From: an uncultured Lautropia sp. | GTDB lineage: Bacteria > Pseudomonadota > Gammaproteobacteria > Burkholderiales > Burkholderiaceae_E | DNA length: 9,114 nt | Direction of reading: 5' to 3' | Assembly: GCA_938046755.1 (NCBI GenBank) | Contig: CALIXC010000267.1 | Location: forward strand, 1-9,114 | Shown here: positions 5,891 to 9,114 of the stretch, piece by piece | Layout of the letters: every line of letters begins with the position of its first letter | How positions within the stretch are numbered: the stretch's first letter is position 1 | Position numbers and translations under genes: made by a program | The notes under the pieces: model-generated | What the model was told of the DNA's origin: nothing | What the model saw: only the letters and a program-made list of their open reading frames with translations | Database searches by the model: none

Positions 5891-7099
5891 ATGACCCGAC
5901 CGATCTATCTCGATTATTCCGCCACGACCCCTGTTGATCCCCGGGTTGCGGAAAGGATGATTCCCTATCTCTGCGAACTCTTCGGTAATCCCGCCTCGCG
6001 CAGCCACGCCTATGGCTGGGAGGCCGAGAAAGCCGTGGAGGAAGCGCGTGCCGAAGTCGCGGCCCTGGTCAACTGTGATCCGCGCGAGCTGGTCTGGACT
6101 TCGGGTGCCACCGAGTCGATCAACCTCGCACTCAAGGGTGCTGCCCACTTCTACAAGCAGCGCGGCCGTCACCTCATCACGGTCAAGACCGAGCACAAGG
6201 CCACGCTCGACACCATGCGCGAGCTGGAGCGCCAGGGCTTCGAGGTGACGCTGCTGGACGTGCGGGAAGACGGCTTGATCGACCTGAAGGACCTGGAGGC
6301 CGCCATCCGGCCCGACACCATTCTGGTCTCGGTCATGTTCGTCAACAACGAGATCGGCGTCATTCAGGACATTCCCACCATCGGCGAGATGCTGCGTGCG
6401 CGCAAGATCCTCTTCCACGTCGATTCAGCCCAGGCCACCGGCAAGGTCGAGATCGACCTGCAGAAGCTGAAGGTCGACCTGATGAGCTTCTCGGCTCACA
6501 AGACCTATGGTCCCAAGGGCGTGGGCGCGCTGTTCGTGCGGCGCAAGCCCCGGGTGCGCATCGAGGCGCAGACGCACGGTGGTGGGCACGAGCGCGGCAT
6601 GCGCTCGGGCACGCTGCCCACCCACCAGATCGTCGGCATGGGCGAGGCCTACCGCATTGCCCGCCTCGAAATGGCCAAGGACAATGCCCATGCGCTGGCG
6701 CTGCGCAACCGTCTTCTGGAAGGGCTGTCCGCCATCCCCGAGACCTATGTGAACGGCAGCCTGGAGCACCGGGTCGCGCAGAACCTCAACATGAGCTTCA
6801 ACTATGTCGAGGGTGAGTCGCTGATCATGGCCATCAAGGAAATCGCAGTGTCTTCCGGTTCGGCCTGTACCTCGGCCAGCCTGGAGCCGTCCTACGTGCT
6901 GCGTGCCCTGGGCCGCAGCGACGAGCTGGCGCACAGTTCCATCCGCTTCACCATCGGCCGCTTCACCACCGAGCAGGAAATCGACTTCACCATCGGCGTG
7001 ATGAAGACCCAGGTTGAAAAGCTGCGCTCGATGTCCCCATTGTGGGAGATGGTGCAGGAAGGCATCGACCTCAATACCGTCAAGTGGGCCGCCCACTGA
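5891..7099 (+). CDS. iscS: cysteine desulfurase IscS
   Basis: PLP-dependent class V aminotransferase-fold enzyme that converts cysteine to alanine and carries the sulfur as a persulfide to IscU, and in many bacteria also to tRNA thiolation partners. From ATG 5891 (402 residues; E. coli 404) the protein begins MTRPIYLDYSATTPVDPRVAE. It shows His102 in TEHKATLD, Asp178 and Gln181 in HVDSAQATGK, the Schiff-base Lys204 in SFSAHKTYGPKG, and the catalytic Cys326 on the SSGSACTSASLEPSYVL loop. The frame is also open from TTG 5834, adding 19 residues with no family similarity. Neither start has a recognisable Shine-Dalgarno sequence, so ATG 5891 rests on homology. It follows iscR after a 231-base gap rich in hairpins. 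Confidence 0.97.
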   Translation: MTRPIYLDYSATTPVDPRVAERMIPYLCELFGNPASRSHAYGWEAEKAVEEARAEVAALVNCDPRELVWTSGATESINLALKGAAHFYKQRGRHLITVKTEHKATLDTMRELERQGFEVTLLDVREDGLIDLKDLEAAIRPDTILVSVMFVNNEIGVIQDIPTIGEMLRARKILFHVDSAQATGKVEIDLQKLKVDLMSFSAHKTYGPKGVGALFVRRKPRVRIEAQTHGGGHERGMRSGTLPTHQIVGMGEAYRIARLEMAKDNAHALALRNRLLEGLSAIPETYVNGSLEHRVAQNLNMSFNYVEGESLIMAIKEIAVSSGSACTSASLEPSYVLRALGRSDELAHSSIRFTIGRFTTEQEIDFTIGVMKTQVEKLRSMSPLWEMVQEGIDLNTVKWAAH

Positions 7100-7189
7100 C
7101 CCCCGATTCCTGGCGCGGGTGATGCCCGAAGACAGCGGATGCTCACGCGACATCCCACGCGCCGCCGACACCCGACATGCATCTTTGCG

Positions 7190-7208
7190 GCCCGCCCGGA
7201 TGGCGGGC
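7190..7208 (+). other. GC-rich hairpin just upstream of iscU
   Basis: GCCCGCC (7190-7196) and GGCGGGC (7202-7208) pair perfectly around a five-base loop, CGGAT. The hairpin ends six bases before the iscU ribosome binding site (AGGAG, 7215-7219). No T-tract follows, so it would not terminate. It may protect the 5' end of a processed iscU message or modulate its translation. Confidence 0.5.
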
Positions 7209-7225
7209 GCATCCAGGAGATTGAA

Positions 7226-7642
7226 ATGGCTTACAGCGACAAGGTTGTGGATCACTACGAGAACCCCCGCAACGTGGGTTCCATGGACAAGTCCGATGCC
7301 TCGGTGGGCACCGGCATGGTGGGCGCGCCTGCCTGCGGCGACGTGATGAAGCTGCAGATCAAGGTCGGCGCCAATGGCGTGATCGAGGATGCCAAGTTCA
7401 AGACCTATGGCTGCGGTTCGGCCATTGCCTCGTCGTCGCTGGTCACTGAATGGGTCAAGGGCAAGTCGCTGGACGAGGCGCTGACCATTCGCAACACGGC
7501 CATCGCCGAGGAACTGGCGCTGCCGCCGGTCAAGATCCACTGTTCCATTCTGGCTGAGGACGCCATCAAGGCGGCCGTCGAGGACTATCGCAGCAAGCAT
7601 CCCGAGCTGGCAGCCGACAAGGCTAAGGGAACCCACGCCTGA
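7226..7642 (+). CDS. iscU: Fe-S cluster assembly scaffold IscU
   Basis: Scaffold on which IscS-derived sulfur and iron form a [2Fe-2S] cluster, later released with HscA/HscB. From ATG 7226 (138 residues), the ligands Cys37, Asp39, Cys63, His105 and Cys106 are all present at the E. coli numbers, in GAPACGD, YGCGSAIASSS and KIHCSILAEDA. The HscA recognition motif LPPVK is at 99-103. ATG 7226 has AGGAG six bases upstream; the longer open frame from 7139 is discarded because family similarity starts exactly at MAYSDKVVDHYENPRNVGS. The C-terminus (after about residue 123, rich in Ala, Lys and Glu) is about ten residues longer than in E. coli. It lies 126 bases after iscS and 92 before iscA. Confidence 0.98.
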   Translation: MAYSDKVVDHYENPRNVGSMDKSDASVGTGMVGAPACGDVMKLQIKVGANGVIEDAKFKTYGCGSAIASSSLVTEWVKGKSLDEALTIRNTAIAEELALPPVKIHCSILAEDAIKAAVEDYRSKHPELAADKAKGTHA

Positions 7643-7658
7643 GATCTCCCCGACCTGT

Positions 7659-7684
7659 GCCCGTCCGTCCTGCATGGGGCGGGC
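7659..7684 (+). other. GC-rich hairpin in the iscU-iscA gap
   Basis: GCCCGTCC (7659-7666) can pair with GGGCGGGC (7677-7684) over eight positions with one G-U pair, leaving a ten-base loop. It lies 16 bases after the iscU stop and 35 before the iscA ribosome binding site. There is no T-tract. Its arms resemble those of the hairpin upstream of iscU. Confidence 0.42.
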
Positions 7685-7734
7685 GTTCCCCATTCGCGTT
7701 GCACTGAATCCGTCTGAGCAGGAGAGCCGACATC

Positions 7735-8058
7735 ATGGCCGTGACATTGACCGAAGCAGCAGCCCGGCACATCGACCGTTACATTGCCCGTCGGGGCAAG
7801 GGCATCGGTCTGCGCCTGGGGGTGAAGACCTCCGGTTGCTCGGGCCTGTCCTACAAGCTCGAGTACGCCGACAGCCAGCAAGAATCCGACCTGGTGTTCG
7901 AGAGCCATGGCGTGCGGGTCTTCATCGACCCCAAGAGTCTGGCCTACATCGATGGCACCGAGCTGGATTTCGTGCGCGAAGGACTGAACGAGGGTTTCAA
8001 GTTCAACAATCCCAACGTGCGCAACGAATGTGGCTGCGGCGAGTCGTTCAACATCTAA
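7735..8058 (+). CDS. iscA: A-type Fe-S carrier protein IscA
   Basis: HesB/IscA-family protein that accepts and delivers Fe-S clusters and binds iron, working with IscU and ferredoxin. At 107 residues it equals the E. coli length, and the three ligands are in place: Cys35 in KTSGCSGLSY, and Cys99 and Cys101 in NECGCGESF near the C-terminus. ATG 7735 has AGGAG at 7720-7724, ten bases upstream. The position between iscU and hscB points to IscA rather than the related ErpA or SufA. Confidence 0.96.
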   Translation: MAVTLTEAAARHIDRYIARRGKGIGLRLGVKTSGCSGLSYKLEYADSQQESDLVFESHGVRVFIDPKSLAYIDGTELDFVREGLNEGFKFNNPNVRNECGCGESFNI

Positions 8059-8088
8059 TCCCCTTCGACACCCCACGCACTGACCGAA

Positions 8089-8631
8089 ATGACGGCCCGA
8101 TCTGCCTTTGACCGTTCGCTGTTCGAGCTGTTGGGCCTGCCCGAGCGCTTCGCGCTCGACCCGGCCGACCTGGAAGCACGCCATCACCGTTTCCAGGCTG
8201 TCGTGCATCCCGACCGGCACGTTGGCGGTTCGGACCACGACCGCCGACTGGCGCTGCAGCTGGCGGCCCAGGGCAACGAGGCCTTCCGGATCTTGTCCGA
8301 CCCGTGCCAGCGGGCTGCCTACCTGTGCGAACGCCACGGTGCCTCGGTGGATGCCGAGCGCAACACGGCCATGCCGTCGGCCTTCCTGGTCGAGCAGATG
8401 GCCTGGCGCGAGGACATCGACGAGGTGCGCGACATGGGCGACCTCGAGGCGGCACACCGCCTGCAGGCGCGCCTGGAGGCCGAGCGCAACCATGTCATCG
8501 AGGGTATTGCAACGCTGATCGACGAACAGGCCGACTACCCGGCTGCGGCCATGCAGGTACGGCAGCTGATGTTCTTCGAGCGGCTGCGCACGAGCCTTGC
8601 TGACGTGGTGCGACAGATGGGGCAGGGTTAA
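8089..8631 (+). CDS. hscB: Fe-S co-chaperone HscB (J-domain protein)
   Basis: Delivers IscU to HscA and stimulates the HscA ATPase. The 180-residue protein (E. coli 171) has an N-terminal J domain over about residues 5-80 with the HPD tripeptide at 40-42 (VVHPDRH), then NEAFRILSDPCQRAAYL, and a C-terminal helical domain (about 95-175) of the kind that binds IscU, starting at MPSAFLVEQMAWREDIDE. The ATG is 30 bases after the iscA stop and shows no clear ribosome binding site (GCACTGACCGAA upstream), so coupling to iscA translation is possible. The identity does not depend on the start. Confidence 0.96.
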   Translation: MTARSAFDRSLFELLGLPERFALDPADLEARHHRFQAVVHPDRHVGGSDHDRRLALQLAAQGNEAFRILSDPCQRAAYLCERHGASVDAERNTAMPSAFLVEQMAWREDIDEVRDMGDLEAAHRLQARLEAERNHVIEGIATLIDEQADYPAAAMQVRQLMFFERLRTSLADVVRQMGQG

Positions 8632-8837
8632 TGCCCTGACTACGGGGTCTGCTCTCCCCGGGGCGTGGTCGCCCCCATGAGGCCGCCTTTCCCTTGTCCT
8701 GATGGCGGCATGGCGGCCGCGTGAGCGTTGGACAGAACGCCCCAAGCGCGGCGCAAGCCGTCAATCGTTCAGGCGGGGCCGTTTTTCCGGCGGTGCAGTT
8801 TCGTTTCAACCGATATTCTTCTTTCTACATCTTCTAT
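8632..8837 (+). other. 206-base hscB-hscA gap with hairpins and an AT-rich end
   Basis: Three paired structures can be drawn: GGGGCG-TGGT-CGCCCC at 8660-8675; GGCCGCC (8681-8687) with GGCGGCC (8712-8718); and a weak GCCCC (8739-8743) with GGGGC (8775-8779), which is followed by T residues at 8782-8786. The last 35 bases (8803-8837) are markedly AT-rich. A weak promoter-like pair, TTTCAA then TACATC with a 16-base spacer, can be drawn there. No supported gene was seen. Confidence 0.4.
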
Positions 8838-9114
8838 ATGGCGCTGCTGCAGATTTCCGAGCCTGGCATGAGTCCTGATCCTCACCAGCGCCGGTATGCC
8901 ATCGGTATCGATCTGGGAACCTCCAACTCGCTGGTGGCGGTCAGCCGCTCCGGCGTACCCGAGGCGTTACCTGATGCGCAGGGCCGGCGACTGCTGCCTT
9001 CCGTGGTGCAGTACCGGGCCGACGGCGCACCTGTGGTGGGCCATGAGGCCCAGCAGGCCATGCTGGCCGACAGCCGCAATGTCATCAGCTCGGTCAAGCG
9101 GCTGATGGGCCGTG
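8838..9114 (+). CDS. hscA: Hsp70-type Fe-S chaperone HscA, N-terminal part
   Basis: Specialised Hsp70 that, with HscB, binds the LPPVK motif of IscU and promotes cluster transfer using ATP. Only 92 codons are inside the window; the frame is open at the right edge. The start MALLQISEPGMSPDPHQRR closely resembles E. coli HscA, followed by the nucleotide-binding phosphate-1 motif IGIDLGTSNSLVA at 22-34 and the conserved LLPSVV and VISSVKRLMGR segments. ATG 8838 is chosen by homology: the upstream bases (TCTACATCTTCTAT) contain no Shine-Dalgarno sequence. The substrate-binding domain lies outside the window. Downstream, fdx and iscX would be expected from isc operons elsewhere, but this cannot be seen. 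Confidence 0.96.
   Translation, partial: MALLQISEPGMSPDPHQRRYAIGIDLGTSNSLVAVSRSGVPEALPDAQGRRLLPSVVQYRADGAPVVGHEAQQAMLADSRNVISSVKRLMGR

Noticed and set aside
7585..8745. 386-codon minus-strand open frame opposite iscA and hscB
   Set aside because: It overlaps two well-supported genes and its His/Gln/Arg-rich translation shows no domain; it is a shadow of biased codon use.
8702..8875. Small 57-codon open frame in the hscB-hscA gap (starts MAAWRPRERW)
   Set aside because: It has no ribosome binding site, is Arg-rich, and overlaps the start of hscA; it is likely chance, though it crosses most of the gap.
1..9114. Search for a mobile element, CRISPR, toxin-antitoxin or defence system
   Set aside because: All gene space is occupied by conserved housekeeping genes with uniform composition; no transposase, integrase, long direct repeats or unknown gene cluster was seen.

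Overview
The window is a stretch of conserved housekeeping chromosome from a high-GC betaproteobacterium, most likely of the order Burkholderiales. This rests on strong G/C third-position bias, UvrB and TyrB sequences of betaproteobacterial type, and the gene order tyrB / uvrB / low-molecular-weight phosphatase / iscR-iscS-iscU-iscA-hscB-hscA. Genus cannot be fixed from the sequence alone. There are no insertion sequences, CRISPR arrays, phage genes or compositional islands.

Layout: (1) 1-48, a 3'-truncated tRNA-Asn on the minus strand with its promoter; (2) 79-135, an intrinsic terminator for tyrB whose T-tract lies inside that tRNA promoter; (3) 152-1369, tyrB on the minus strand, starting at GTG; (4) 1370-2084, a 715-base divergent intergenic region; (5) 2085-4274, uvrB; (6) 4418-4939, a low-molecular-weight protein tyrosine phosphatase; (7) 5072-5117, a likely IscR operator and promoter region; (8) 5141 to the window end, the isc operon: iscR, iscS, iscU, iscA, hscB and the first 92 codons of hscA, which runs off the right edge.

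How the genes work together: IscS takes sulfur from cysteine and passes it to the scaffold IscU, where a [2Fe-2S] cluster is built. IscA is an A-type carrier. HscB (J-protein) and HscA (Hsp70) drive cluster release from IscU. IscR senses cluster supply through its own cluster ligands and represses the operon at a type-1 site upstream of its gene. All catalytic and ligand residues that can be checked are present. TyrB (aromatic amino acid transamination) and UvrB (nucleotide excision repair) are functionally unrelated neighbours.

No previously undescribed system was found. The parts worth a second look are non-coding: the terminator/tRNA-promoter overlap, a series of GC-rich hairpins in the iscR-iscS, iscS-iscU and iscU-iscA junctions (one with a T-tract right at the iscR stop), repeated ACTCGG half-sites at the iscR promoter, and a 206-base hscB-hscA gap ending in an AT-rich patch directly at an hscA start that lacks a ribosome binding site.
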